Shown: positions 37,177-46,216 of the stretch, in pieces
Position numbering within the stretch: position 1 is the stretch's first letter
Layout: each line of letters begins with the position of its first letter
Assembly: GCF_045124755.1 (NCBI RefSeq)
Contig: NZ_JBGVMK010000012.1
Length of the DNA: 64,000 nt
Origin: Succinimonas sp045124755
GTDB taxonomy: Bacteria; Pseudomonadota; Gammaproteobacteria; Enterobacterales; Succinivibrionaceae
Direction: 5' to 3' (one strand)
Position numbers and translations under genes: made by a program
Notes under the pieces: generated by a model
What the model was told of the DNA's origin: nothing
The model's database searches: none
The model's input: only the letters and a program-made list of their open reading frames with translations

Positions 37177-38543
37177 ATGAAATCAAGCTGTCAAAAAAGG
37201 CTCCGCATCACCGGGATTGCCGCTGCCGTGTCCGCCATGCTTTTGGCCGGAACCGCGCTTTCCGGCTGCAGGGATTCCAAAAACCAGAGCAATGATGACG
37301 GCGTAAAGCTTACCGTTGCGGAAGAGGGCGATCTTACCACCGGAAAACCGTACCGGATCAGGGCAGACCGCCGCCTTCAGGAGCTTCGGGCCGATCATGG
37401 CGACCTTATAGCGGTAAATCCCGTAACCGGGGAAAATGCCGGAGAAAACGAATGGTTCTATATTCTCCCGGAGGAATATTTTACCTCCTATGAACTTAAC
37501 TATGGCAGTGATGACGACGATGGCAATAACGGCGAATCTAACAGCCTCAAAGCCTTTACCGAAACCTTCCGCGCCACTCTTCCCGATGGCGAAACCCTGG
37601 AGGTGAAACAAACCTTCGCCGTTACCGATATGTTTCTGAATGGGGGGTATCTTTACATTGTCGGCACGACCTCCTATGACGATACCTATCCGTTTCTTAT
37701 GACCTCCGAGTCCGACGCGGTTGACCTGGCGTATAACCCGGCCTCGCATGACGTTATCAGAGCTGCGTTATCTTCTGGCTAAAACTTCCGTAAACGATAC
37801 TGTCATCCCCGCTCTTGCTCTGTCGCCTATTGAAAAATTTGACGCCACCTACGGGGAAAATATCGTCTATGACTACGGATGGCAGGTTAATGCCGCAGGA
37901 TTTCGATTCTCCAGCCTGTACGGCTTCAGAGCGGTAGATGCCGGGGCTCTGGCAAAGGCCGCTCGCGCATGCGATAAGGATCCTGTCTGCTCCGGCATGA
38001 AGAAGCTTCCGGAGAAATACATATCCCTCAATAAAAAACCCTGCGCTTTCGCTGATGACTCCAAACGTTTAATCACCTGCTCCTTCTCCCATTTCAAAAA
38101 CGAAAAAGGCAAGGCTCTGGGCCAGAAAAAACTTATCGTGGATGCTGTCGTCTACCATATTCCCGCTCTCAGTTACCTTCCGGCGGGCATTATCGAAGAC
38201 TGCAAACTTGCGGCATCCGAGGAAAACGATGAAGAAACGGGGCTCGGCTCGGAGCGGAATATTGCCGTACTCAAGGCCTATGCTCTTCTGGAGTTTGTTG
38301 CAGAATCAGAGTCCGGAACCAAATCCATACTGAAGCCCCTCTATGCCAGCCGGAATTATGACGAAGAGGATACGAGATACCTGGAATCTCCCCTGCTACT
38401 GAATATCGCCACCTCCGCCTTCTATCAGGTCTTAGGGAGGATCATATGAGGAAATACCGCCTGAGCATCAGAACCCCCTGGCTGATTGACGTGAACAAGC
38501 TTAACAGAATATGCGTCTTACCGTTTACAGCCGCAGGAAATAA
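37177..38543 (+). pseudogene. Catalysis-free subtilase paralog, broken (copy 2)
   Basis: The N-terminus is normal: lipobox LSGC (+2 Arg), N-domain with GKPYRIRAD and EWFYILPEEYF. At QTFAVTD the entire S8 domain (about 330 residues in copy 1) is replaced by a short degraded stretch (YLYIVGTTSYDDTYPFL). The frame shifts near 37730-37750, and the text resumes at LSELRYLLAKTSVNDT, through WQVNAAGFRFSSLYGF, to the C-terminal cysteine region. Further shifts near 38430 put the natural end (HLTVYGRRK-like) out of frame, at TAA 38541-38543. The open parts are 37177-37782 and 37721-38449. The deletion matches that of intact copy 13 at 62153, so both descend from one catalysis-free ancestor. Confidence 0.88.
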
Positions 38544-38591
38544 GATTAATCCCCGGCCGGAAAGGTCTGCGTAAGGGCCGCTGTAAAGCAT

Positions 38592-38631
38592 CATGTCAGG
38601 AGAACTCAGGTTTTTCTGGCATGTTTTTTTT
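38592..38631 (+). terminator. Array terminator, after copy 2
   Basis: CATGTCAG and CTGGCATG arms (one mismatch), the family loop GAGAACTCAGG, then eight T. The same element closes five other units of the array. Confidence 0.88.
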
Positions 38632-38794
38632 GCCGGCAAATGGGAAGGGGAACCGGCATTGCGCGGAAAGGAACAGCAGGCTTCAAAATGCCGGGGCAGG
38701 AAAGCGCCGCCGCAGGGCAAATGGATTCCCGGACAAAAAAGGGCGGCCCTCATGTCCCTTTAACCTGAGAAAACTAATATCCCGGAACTCGGTG

Positions 38795-41602
38795 TTATTT
38801 GGCCGGTTCAGCTGGCAGCGCCAGCTCCTCCAGGGTTTTCCAGAGCTGAGCCTCATCCACCGGCTTTGACAAATGGGCATTAAGTCCGGACTGCAGACTG
38901 CGCTGCACATCCTCGTCAAAGGCGTTGGCGGTCAGGGCGATAATGGGGATCCGAGCCGCATCAGGATGATCCTTCATGCTGCGAATAACCCGGGTCGCCT
39001 CAAGACCGTCCATTTCAGGCATTCTTACGTCCATGAGAATGGCCTGATAGTAGCCGGCAGGGCGGGAGGCAAACATCTCCGCAGCCTCCCGGCCGTTAAC
39101 TGCCAGTTCGGAGATAACCCCCCGCATGCTGAGGATCATCTGAACAATTTCCGCATTCACCGTCATATCCTCAGCCAGGAGCACCCTGATGCCGGAGAGA
39201 TCCCGCTGCGGAGCAGCAGTCCGTTCCTTCCTGATTTCCCGGTATTTACTGAGAACATCTCCGGGAGACAGCGGGAAAGGCATGAATCCATCGGCGCCTG
39301 ATTTCGGATCTAAACCGGCCGGGGGCTCCTTTCCGGTCAGGAAAATCACTGCCTCATGCCCCAGAAGAGTCCGGAGCTCCCTGAGAGCGTTTTTCGGAGG
39401 AAGATCCGGAATATCCGCGGAAAGGAGCATAAGATCCCAGGACTTTTTCCGGGATCTTACGAGATTGATGGCTTTGAGAGCATCCTGCCATGACAATACC
39501 GTATCCGCATGAATGCCTATGCCGAGAAGCCCCATGCCCATCTCCCGGGTAAAGCCAGCATCTGCGGCTATCAAAACGGCAGGAAGCTTTTCAGCTGACT
39601 CCGGGGCTGCCGGCAGCGGGGAAACGGGGGTCTCCTCCAGGGTAATGGTTACCGTAAATACCGAGCCTTCCTTCTTGCGGCTCTCCACCTCTATGGAACC
39701 GTTCATAAGCTCCACAATGCTGCGGGTTATGGACATGCCCAGACCGGTGCTGCTATATTCGTTTTTAATGCCGGTATCTTCCTGACTGAAGGGCTCAAAA
39801 ATCCGGGGCAGAAACTCCTTGCTCATGCCAATGCCCGTGTCGGCAATCACAAAACGGAAGGTGGCTTTATGCTCAAAGGAGGCAGTTTCTTCTACTGTCA
39901 GGGTTACCCGGCCTCCGGTATAGGTAAACTTGACGGCATTCCCCAGAATATTGAGCAGCACCTGCCGGAGCCGTACCGCATCCCCCCGGTAGGACTGCTT
40001 CAGAAGGACTTTCTCGTTGCACTCCCAGCGGAGTCCCTTTTCCCGGCACTGTCCGCCGATAATGTCGCTTACCTGATCCAGGAGCTCCCTGAGGGAAAAG
40101 TCTTCGCAGCGCAGGGTCATCTTGCCGGACTCGATGCTGGACATGTCCAGAACTTCATTAATGATTTCCTGCAGATGATCGGCGGAGAGCCGGGTCTTCC
40201 GGAGGCACTTCTTTACGTTTTCAGAGAGTCCCGGATCCCGCTCCATCATGCGGTTAAGACCGATAATCACGTTCATGGGAGTGCGGATCTCGTGGCTCAT
40301 ATTTGACAGGAACGCCGTCTTGGCCAGATTGGCCACCTCGGCGCTTTTCAGGGCCTCCGCCAGAGCCCGGCGCTGAGCCATGTCCTTCCTGGTTTCCGCA
40401 TCCGCGTCCGCGAGGCCGATGCTGACCTTGCCGGGACTGCCGGGCACCGGAGCAATGCGGGCCATTTCGTAAACCTCATGCCCATCCCTGGTGATGAGAT
40501 AACGGAAGGAAATAAGCTTCTGGGATTGCAAAGACTCCCGGATGCTCTCAGCGGACATGAATTCCACAAAAGTCTTCCGGTAGTTCTCCATAACGTCGGC
40601 GGAATAGCGTCTTATGGTTTCATCAAAAACAAAGGAATCTCCGGGCTCAAGATGGGAAACTCCGTTTGCCTGACAGCAGATGCCGGAATTGCTGTCAAGA
40701 TCCACCAGAAACACCCCGCGATAATCAGCGGAGAGGACGTAGATCATGCTGCTCACCCGGTTATGGATATCCAGGCGGTAGTTGCGGAGATTTTCGCTGA
40801 TGGCATGGATCTGCCGTCCCATGGCCTGCACATCGTCGGAAGGTTCCCCCTCCTTCAGAATTATGGGGACTTCATCGCCTTTTACTTCCCTGGTCAGGGC
40901 GTTGAGTTCGCCGGCGATTTCGTGAATTTCAGCGGTAACCGCTTCCAGCTGCCGTCTCAGGCGGGAGGTGGCCCACACCACCATGAGAATGCCGATTATT
41001 ACTGAAAACACTGTGGTGATCAGGATCAGCATCTTCTGCGCTGCGATCCAGCCCTCGTACCAGTCGGCGGAAAAGTCCACCGCCACAATGCCGGCTACCG
41101 TGCCCCGGGAGGTGAATACCGGAGTGTAAGAACTGTAGAAGCGGCCCCATTCGTCCTCATAGGGAGTTTCGTCCACCGCAGAGACGCCGCCGGCTGCTTT
41201 TTCCAGAGCCGCCGTAGTGACCACCGGCTGCCCGAACTCCCCCGGATCTGCCACGGTGGGATCCACGGTAAAGGTAAAGCGATCCTTGCCTGGTCTGTGG
41301 GTGTCTCGAATGCAGTAAATATAGCGAAGTTCGATGTTTTCCTGAAAATACGCCAGAGTATCATTGATTTTGCGGTATCCCGGAGTATCCCGATCCTCTT
41401 TCCGGATATTTTCCAGGACATCGCCGTCCAGCATGGCCGCTGCCGTTTTGGAGATATCCAGCATGCGATTGGATATGAGGGTCTCCATCGCAGCGCGGGA
41501 GTTGGTGAAGAGCACCGCTCCCAATACAATGCTGACCGTGATCAGCGTAGCCGAACTGCCGATAATCAGCTTGGTAACAAGGCCGTTTTTCCTGTTATAC
41601 AT
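38795..41602 (-). CDS. Hybrid sensor histidine kinase with two receiver domains
   Basis: 935 residues. Membrane helices at about 11-33 and 191-212 flank a periplasmic Cache-like sensor (YIYCIRDTHRPGKDRFTFT, TPVFTSRGTVAGIVAVDFSA). A PAS-like segment follows (DYRGVFLVDLDSNSGICCQA). HisKA contains FLSNMSHEIRTPMN with His437; HATPase motifs include NILGNAVKFT, DTGIGM and GLGMSI. The first receiver lacks the phospho-acceptor (DLMLLSADIPD has Ser in that place); the second is intact (AILMDVRMPEMDG, KPVDEA). No HPt domain. It sits on the opposite strand inside the protease array, between a broken copy and a fragment. A regulatory link is possible but unproven; it may simply have been caught between rearranging copies. 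Confidence 0.92.
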   Translation of the reverse strand: MYNRKNGLVTKLIIGSSATLITVSIVLGAVLFTNSRAAMETLISNRMLDISKTAAAMLDGDVLENIRKEDRDTPGYRKINDTLAYFQENIELRYIYCIRDTHRPGKDRFTFTVDPTVADPGEFGQPVVTTAALEKAAGGVSAVDETPYEDEWGRFYSSYTPVFTSRGTVAGIVAVDFSADWYEGWIAAQKMLILITTVFSVIIGILMVVWATSRLRRQLEAVTAEIHEIAGELNALTREVKGDEVPIILKEGEPSDDVQAMGRQIHAISENLRNYRLDIHNRVSSMIYVLSADYRGVFLVDLDSNSGICCQANGVSHLEPGDSFVFDETIRRYSADVMENYRKTFVEFMSAESIRESLQSQKLISFRYLITRDGHEVYEMARIAPVPGSPGKVSIGLADADAETRKDMAQRRALAEALKSAEVANLAKTAFLSNMSHEIRTPMNVIIGLNRMMERDPGLSENVKKCLRKTRLSADHLQEIINEVLDMSSIESGKMTLRCEDFSLRELLDQVSDIIGGQCREKGLRWECNEKVLLKQSYRGDAVRLRQVLLNILGNAVKFTYTGGRVTLTVEETASFEHKATFRFVIADTGIGMSKEFLPRIFEPFSQEDTGIKNEYSSTGLGMSITRSIVELMNGSIEVESRKKEGSVFTVTITLEETPVSPLPAAPESAEKLPAVLIAADAGFTREMGMGLLGIGIHADTVLSWQDALKAINLVRSRKKSWDLMLLSADIPDLPPKNALRELRTLLGHEAVIFLTGKEPPAGLDPKSGADGFMPFPLSPGDVLSKYREIRKERTAAPQRDLSGIRVLLAEDMTVNAEIVQMILSMRGVISELAVNGREAAEMFASRPAGYYQAILMDVRMPEMDGLEATRVIRSMKDHPDAARIPIIALTANAFDEDVQRSLQSGLNAHLSKPVDEAQLWKTLEELALPAEPAK

Positions 41603-41659
41603 TGAAACATCACCTCCGGATCCCGAGAATTATAACACTCACTCAGTAAGCAACGACGT

Positions 41660-41844
41660 CTGCATGGGCAAAAAGGAGATCCGGGCTGAAATATAAACGA
41701 TTATTTCTTAGTCCCTCCCCAAAATGCCGCTGCAATGAAAACGTTTTCCGAATACAGCGAAAAACCGGGCACTCTGTCATGGACCGTCACAGGAGATAAT
41801 ACAGCATGAACCGCGCCGCTTATATCATTGCCTTTGTGGGACTG
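41660..41844 (+). repeat. Duplicate of the promoter and start of the gene at 63767
   Basis: This stretch matches 63637-63801: AAAAAGGAGATCC, GCTGAAATATAAACGAT, TGCCGCTGCAATGAAAACG, a shared GATAATACAGCATGAACCGC and codons for MNRAAYIIAFVG. A LacI-like palindrome GAAAACGTTTTC lies at 41737-41748. The reading frame then crosses directly into protease sequence at about 41841-41845, so the original gene body is gone. Confidence 0.88.
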
Positions 41845-42757
41845 CACCAATACCATGAACGGCACCTCCGCCGCCGCTCCCGCCGTATCCGGCGCTGTTG
41901 CTCTGGCATATCAGGCCCGGCCGAACATGACGGTAGCGGAATTACGTTATCTTCTGGCCAAAACCGCCCGGAACGACAGTGTGATGCCCACGCTGGCTCT
42001 GACGCCCCTGGAGGCTGATGACGATACCTACAAGGAAAAAGTCATCCTTGACTACGGCTGGCAGGATAATGCCGCGGGCTACCGGTTCTCCAACTGGTAC
42101 GGCTTCGGCGTGGCGGATGCCGGAGCTCTCGTGAAGGCCGCTCTCGAATGCGATAAGGATCCTGCATGCTCCGGCATGAAGGATCTTCCCGAAAAATTCA
42201 TCTCCTCCAATGAGAATCCCTGCGCTTACACCGATGACTCCAGACGTTTAATCACCTGCTCCTTCTCCGATTTCCAAAACGAGGAGGGCGATCCCCTGGG
42301 CCGGGACGAACTCATTTTGGATGCGCTCACCTATGATGTCTCCGGTCTTAATTACCTCCCGGAGGGCATTATCGAAGCCTGCGAGCTTGCGGGTTCCCCT
42401 GAGGATGAGGAGGTTACCGAGCATAACATCGAACGGAAATAGGCCGTATTCAAGGTCAATGCTCTTCTGGAGCTCATTGCAGAATCAGAGGCCGGCACCA
42501 AAGCGCTTCTGAAGCCCCTTTATGCCAACTGGGATTACCTGTCCGGGTTTAAGGTTCCGTATAACGAAGGGGGTGATCAGCCCCTTGAAGGATACACTCC
42601 GGAGCCTTTGGATCTCGCCGTCTCCGCCTTCTATCAGGAATCCCTGAAGGAGGATCCGGACAGGAAGTACCGCCTAAGCATCAGAAGTCCCTGTCAGATT
42701 GACGTTGCTGAGCTTAACAGCAGGATGCATCTTACCGTTAACGGACGCCGAAGGTGA
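41845..42757 (+). pseudogene. 3' fragment of a kexin-like subtilase (copy 3)
   Basis: It begins abruptly at the catalytic Ser motif (CACCAATACCATGAACGG encodes TNTMNG, then TSAAAPAVSG) and runs in frame through QARPNMTVAELRYLLAKTAR and the C-terminal domain. A nonsense TAG at 42440-42442 replaces a Lys codon (IERK-stop-AVFKVNALL). Beyond it the same frame continues to TGA 42755-42757 (HLTVNGRRR). Asp, His and Asn catalytic regions are absent. It is a recombination product, not a functional protease. Confidence 0.92.
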
Positions 42758-42759
42758 GC

Positions 42760-42819
42760 GCCTCCTTCTCCTCCTTCTCCTCCTTCTCCTCCTTCTTCTC
42801 CTCCTTCTTCTCCTTCTTC
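42760..42819 (+). repeat. CTCCTT microsatellite
   Basis: An uninterrupted pyrimidine tract of CTCCTT and CTT units of about 60 bp, starting right after the stop codon of copy 3. Read on the other strand it gives a Gly/Glu-only peptide that is not a credible protein. Confidence 0.9.
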
Positions 42820-42925
42820 GCTGCCGCTCCCGCCGAGGCCGGCGCGGCCGATGCCGAAGCTCCGGTGAATACCGCCTGAGATTGCGATAAGGATCCCGTC
42901 TATGCCGTCATTCTCGGGCATGAAA
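42820..42925 (+). pseudogene. Small subtilase fossil
   Basis: GCTGCCGCTCC and then GATGCCGAAGCTCCGGTGAA, GATTGCGATAAGGATCCCGT correspond to the AAAP motif fused to the DAGALVKAALDCDKDPVC segment of the proteases. The intervening 120 codons are deleted and the frame is broken (TGA inside). It marks another collapsed copy between copy 3 and the next unit. Confidence 0.7.
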
Positions 42926-42938
42926 TCCGAGGCGGCAC

Positions 42939-42944
42939 TATAAT
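42939..42944 (+). promoter_or_regulatory. Probable -10 element for the chaperone-protease pair
   Basis: TATAAT about 100 nt ahead of the gene at 43046. The equivalent place upstream of the second pair also carries TATAAT (53755), in related context (ATAATCGCAAAATCAGAACG against ATAATTACAGAAACGCCGG). No consensus -35 was identified. Confidence 0.5.
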
Positions 42945-43045
42945 CGCAAAATCAGAACGCCGGTTCCGGTTCTGTTCCGGTCGTTTGCCGGCAATGCAGG
43001 ATTTTTAAGAAAAAGCTCCTTTTTATATATCAGCGGAGATCCTTT

Positions 43046-43549
43046 ATGACATTAACCCTAAAGAAGACAAAGCTTCCTTCCCTTTTAACGGCTTTCATGC
43101 TTATGACCAGTGTTCCCCTTGCCAATGCCGCTTTCGCGGATGACGGCGTGATTCAGAAAAAGAACTCCGTAATCTATACCGGAAATTTCGCTCTTGCGGA
43201 CAAGACGAGCTCTCAGGCTCAGGCCCAGTCGCCCCGGGAAACCCTGGGATCACTTCACGACTATGACGTGATTCAGGGGGAGAAGAATCCCCATCACCTG
43301 GCCTTCGTCAGGAAAAACAAGGGCCGGAGCTACGTTATCCTGGACAAGATCTTTGTGAAGTGCTCCCGGAAAAATCCCTGCCAGCTTCCTGAAGAGATGG
43401 GGGCGGTAAAGCTCTCGGAGCGGCTCTGGGAGGTAACGGTTTCCGACTATGATTCCTGGAAGACCCTGGTTAAGGAGCTTAAGGATATCCCGGGGGTTAT
43501 CAAGGTATCACCGGCGTATTCCTATGGCGTCAAGGCTCAGCTCAGGTAA
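43046..43549 (+). CDS. Small exported propeptide-like protein, probable protease chaperone/inhibitor (copy A)
   Basis: 167 residues. Sec signal peptide 1-28 (LLTAFMLMTSVPLANA), no lipobox, so soluble in the periplasm or outside. Two cysteines (VKCSRKNPCQL) could form a disulfide. The C-terminal part RLWEVTVSDYDSWKTLVKEL followed by DIPGVIKVSPAYSYGV resembles the end of a subtilase propeptide (I9-like: a helix, then pGVxxVxPxYxY). The protease gene begins 11 nt after its stop with AGGAGG between, so translation is coupled. Propeptides act as folding chaperones and temporary inhibitors, and Aeromonas ASP needs a separately encoded chaperone, ORF2; this gene may do the same. Function is inferred. 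A near-identical gene lies at 53845. Confidence 0.82.
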   Translation: MTLTLKKTKLPSLLTAFMLMTSVPLANAAFADDGVIQKKNSVIYTGNFALADKTSSQAQAQSPRETLGSLHDYDVIQGEKNPHHLAFVRKNKGRSYVILDKIFVKCSRKNPCQLPEEMGAVKLSERLWEVTVSDYDSWKTLVKELKDIPGVIKVSPAYSYGVKAQLR

Positions 43550-43560
43550 CAGGAGGGCAC

Positions 43561-45831
43561 ATGAAAACATTTTGCAAGAAAGGACTCCGCATCACCGGAA
43601 CCGCTGCGGCCGTGTCTGCCATGATACTCTTCGGGAACATGCTTTCCGGCTGCGATGATTCCAAGAACTGGATCAATGACGGGGTAAAGCTGACTGTGGC
43701 GGAAGAGGGCGATCTTGCCACCGGAAAACCCTATAAGCTCAAGTCTGACCGCCACCTTCAGGAGCTCAGCGCTGATCACGGCGAGGTAACAACGGTAAAT
43801 CCCGTAACCGGAGAGAATGCCGGAGCCAACGAATGGTTCTATGTATTCTCGGAAGAGAATTTTGCGTCATATGAGCTTGACGCTGACAATAATGTTAATG
43901 ACGGCGACGGAGCAGGGAGCAGCCTGAAGGACTTTACCGAAACCTTCCATGCCACATTAACCGACGGCAGAACCCGGAAGGTGAAACAGAATTTCGCCGT
44001 TACCGACCCGCTGCTCCCGGATCAGTGGCATCTTTACAATATCGGCCAGAACCCCTATAGCGTTACCGATGCGCCTCTTAAGCAAATCGATATTAATGTG
44101 ATTCCCGCCTGGCGCGTTATTCTTCCGGACGAGAAAAAACAGATCGACGGATCCGGAGTTTATGTGGCTGTTTTTGACGCTCCGGTGGATCTCAATCATG
44201 AGGATCTCCGGGATCGCATCTATGATCCCGGCATTCCCGACACTGCGGATTTTGTCAATATCGGACTCCCGCTGGCAAAGCTTAAGGAGAATTCCAGTGT
44301 CCATCATGGCACCTCCGTAGCCGGTATTACCGCTGCTTCAGCCATGAACAAGCTCGGCGGCAGAGGACTGGCGTTTAATGCGATGCTGACCTCCTTCGCA
44401 AACAGCGCCGCAGACGAATCGCTGAATCTGGGCGCCATGCTGAAAATGGATCATCTTAATCTGGTAAATGCCAGTATCGGCACGGATCTTCTCTCCTATC
44501 ACCGACAGGTGATCTGGGATCTTTATGAAGCTCTTTTTGAAAACAATATCGCCTTTATCCATGCGCAGGGGAATGAGTTCAGAGCCGGCAAGGCCACAGA
44601 AGCTAAGCCTTACTCCAGAGATACCTGCTTAAAATTTCACGCCGACTGCGAATACAAACAGACAGATGTGAAGGCGCGCCACCCCTTTATTATCCACGTC
44701 GGAGCTCTGAACTCCCTGGGAGTTAAGGCCTCCTATGGTTCCACCGGATCCAATCTGTGGGTTACCGGCTTCGGCGGCGAATTCGGAGCTGACGTAACAG
44801 ACCCGCCCGGAACCAAATCCAGCGCGGCCATGGTAACCACCCTGACCAGCTATGATCCCAAAGAATTTGATGATACTGATAAAAATTCCCCCTGGAGAAC
44901 CGAGGAGAACAAGTACTACACCAATACCATGAACGGCACCTCCTCCGCCGCTCCCTCCGTATCCGGCGCTGTGGCTCTGGCGTATCAGGCCCGGCCTGAC
45001 ATGACTGTATCGGAATTACGTTATCTTCTGGCCAAAACCGCCCGGGACGATACCGTGATGCCCACTCTGGCTCTGACTCCCCTGGAGGCTGATGACGATA
45101 CCTACAAGGAAAAAGTCACCCTTGACTACGGCTGGCAGGATAATGCTGCGGGCTACCGGTTCTCCAACTGGTACGGCTTCGGCGTGGTGGATGCCGGAGC
45201 TCTGGTTAAGGCCGCTCTTGAGTGCGATAACGATCCCGTATGCGCCGGCATGAAGGAGCTTCCCGAGAAATACGTCTCCGCTAACGAAAATCCCTGCGCC
45301 TACGCCGATGACTCCAAACGCTTAATCACCTGCTCCTTCTCTGATTTCAAAAACGAAGACGGCGAAGCGCTGGGCAAAACCGAGCTTCTGGCAGATACTG
45401 TTACCTACGATGTTTCCGGAATGAATTACCTCCCGGAGGGCATTATAGAAGCCTGCGAGCTTGCGGCATCCGAGGAAGACGAGGAAACAACGGAGCATAA
45501 CGTTGCAAGAAAGCAGGCCGTATTTGATGCCAATCTTCTTCTGGAGATTACTGCGGAATCAGGGGCCGGCACAAAATCGCTTTTGAAGCCCATTTATGCC
45601 AACTGGGATTACAGATCCGGCTTAAAGGTTCCGGAAAACGACGGTGATGACGATTTGCCTGAGGGATTTGCCCTGGAGCCTCTGGAACTCGCCACCTCCG
45701 CCTTCTATCAGGAACCCCTTAAGGAGGATCCGGACAAGAAGTATCATCTCAGCGTGAAAAGCCCCTGCCAGATTGACGCGGATAAGCTTAATAAGACCAT
45801 GCATCTTACCGTCTACGGCCGGAGGAAGTAA
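43561..45831 (+). CDS. Kexin-like subtilase lipoprotein, array copy 5 (paired)
   Basis: 756 residues. Lipobox LSGC with Cys31 followed by Asp-Asp (CDDSKNW), predicted to keep the protein in the inner membrane under the E. coli Lol rule. N-domain of the VFSEENF type. Triad Asp206 (VAVFD), His249 (HHGTSVAG), Ser461 (NGTSSAAP), with Asn338 (QGNEF). A disulfide-bounded variable loop reads DTCLKFHADCEY. The C-terminal domain has CDNDPVC, NPCAYADD, SPCQID and LLEITAESGAGTKSLL. It is translationally coupled to the small exported protein and followed by a terminator; it shares the CDDSKNW start with copy 10, the only other protease with such a partner. Confidence 0.93.
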   Translation: MKTFCKKGLRITGTAAAVSAMILFGNMLSGCDDSKNWINDGVKLTVAEEGDLATGKPYKLKSDRHLQELSADHGEVTTVNPVTGENAGANEWFYVFSEENFASYELDADNNVNDGDGAGSSLKDFTETFHATLTDGRTRKVKQNFAVTDPLLPDQWHLYNIGQNPYSVTDAPLKQIDINVIPAWRVILPDEKKQIDGSGVYVAVFDAPVDLNHEDLRDRIYDPGIPDTADFVNIGLPLAKLKENSSVHHGTSVAGITAASAMNKLGGRGLAFNAMLTSFANSAADESLNLGAMLKMDHLNLVNASIGTDLLSYHRQVIWDLYEALFENNIAFIHAQGNEFRAGKATEAKPYSRDTCLKFHADCEYKQTDVKARHPFIIHVGALNSLGVKASYGSTGSNLWVTGFGGEFGADVTDPPGTKSSAAMVTTLTSYDPKEFDDTDKNSPWRTEENKYYTNTMNGTSSAAPSVSGAVALAYQARPDMTVSELRYLLAKTARDDTVMPTLALTPLEADDDTYKEKVTLDYGWQDNAAGYRFSNWYGFGVVDAGALVKAALECDNDPVCAGMKELPEKYVSANENPCAYADDSKRLITCSFSDFKNEDGEALGKTELLADTVTYDVSGMNYLPEGIIEACELAASEEDEETTEHNVARKQAVFDANLLLEITAESGAGTKSLLKPIYANWDYRSGLKVPENDGDDDLPEGFALEPLELATSAFYQEPLKEDPDKKYHLSVKSPCQIDADKLNKTMHLTVYGRRK

Positions 45832-45908
45832 TGACTGCGGCATCATTCTGACCGGGAGAACCATGAGTCCCCAGCCGGGAAAGCCTCCGTAAGTGCCTCA
45901 TAGAGCAT

Positions 45909-45947
45909 CATGCCAGGAGAACTCAGGTTTTTCTGGCATGTTTTTTT
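45909..45947 (+). terminator. Array terminator, after copy 5
   Basis: Perfect arms CATGCCAG and CTGGCATG with loop GAGAACTCAGGTTTTT and seven T. Confidence 0.92.
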
Positions 45948-46013
45948 GCCGGTATGACGGGAACCGGCCGGGCCGGAGCCGTGACGAAGCACGGAAATCA
46001 CAAACAGCAAAAT

Positions 46014-46041
46014 ACCGGCCGGGCCGGCCTGATTTTATAAT
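46014..46041 (+). promoter_or_regulatory. Conserved promoter with GC-rich inverted repeat, copy 6
   Basis: ACCGGCCGGGCCGGCCTGAT leads directly into TTTATAAT (TATAAT at 46036-46041), about 175 nt ahead of the gene. The same arrangement is found before copies 7, 11 and 12. The whole spacer 45832-46216 is almost identical to 48560-48944, so promoter, leader and gene start were duplicated together. Confidence 0.65.
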
Positions 46042-46216
46042 TTGAGGAAAGCATTGCCATCACAGGATCCGCATCGCCGGTTCTCTCTATCGCAGGAAAG
46101 ACGGCCGGTTTTCGGAGAGTCCGGCGTCGTCAGGCACTCGGACAGGCTCAGGGTTCCTGCCGGCGTTTCCTGCGGTTAAGCATAAACCAGGATGAATACG
46201 ACAAGGAGAGTTTCCC

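Noticed and set aside
41806..42018. Small gene starting MNRAAYIIAFVG
   Set aside because: After 12 codons the frame enters protease sequence in the wrong frame; it is a fusion scar, not a gene.
42694..42921. Gly/Glu-rich protein on the minus strand
   Set aside because: It arises only from the CTCCTT microsatellite and has no start signals.
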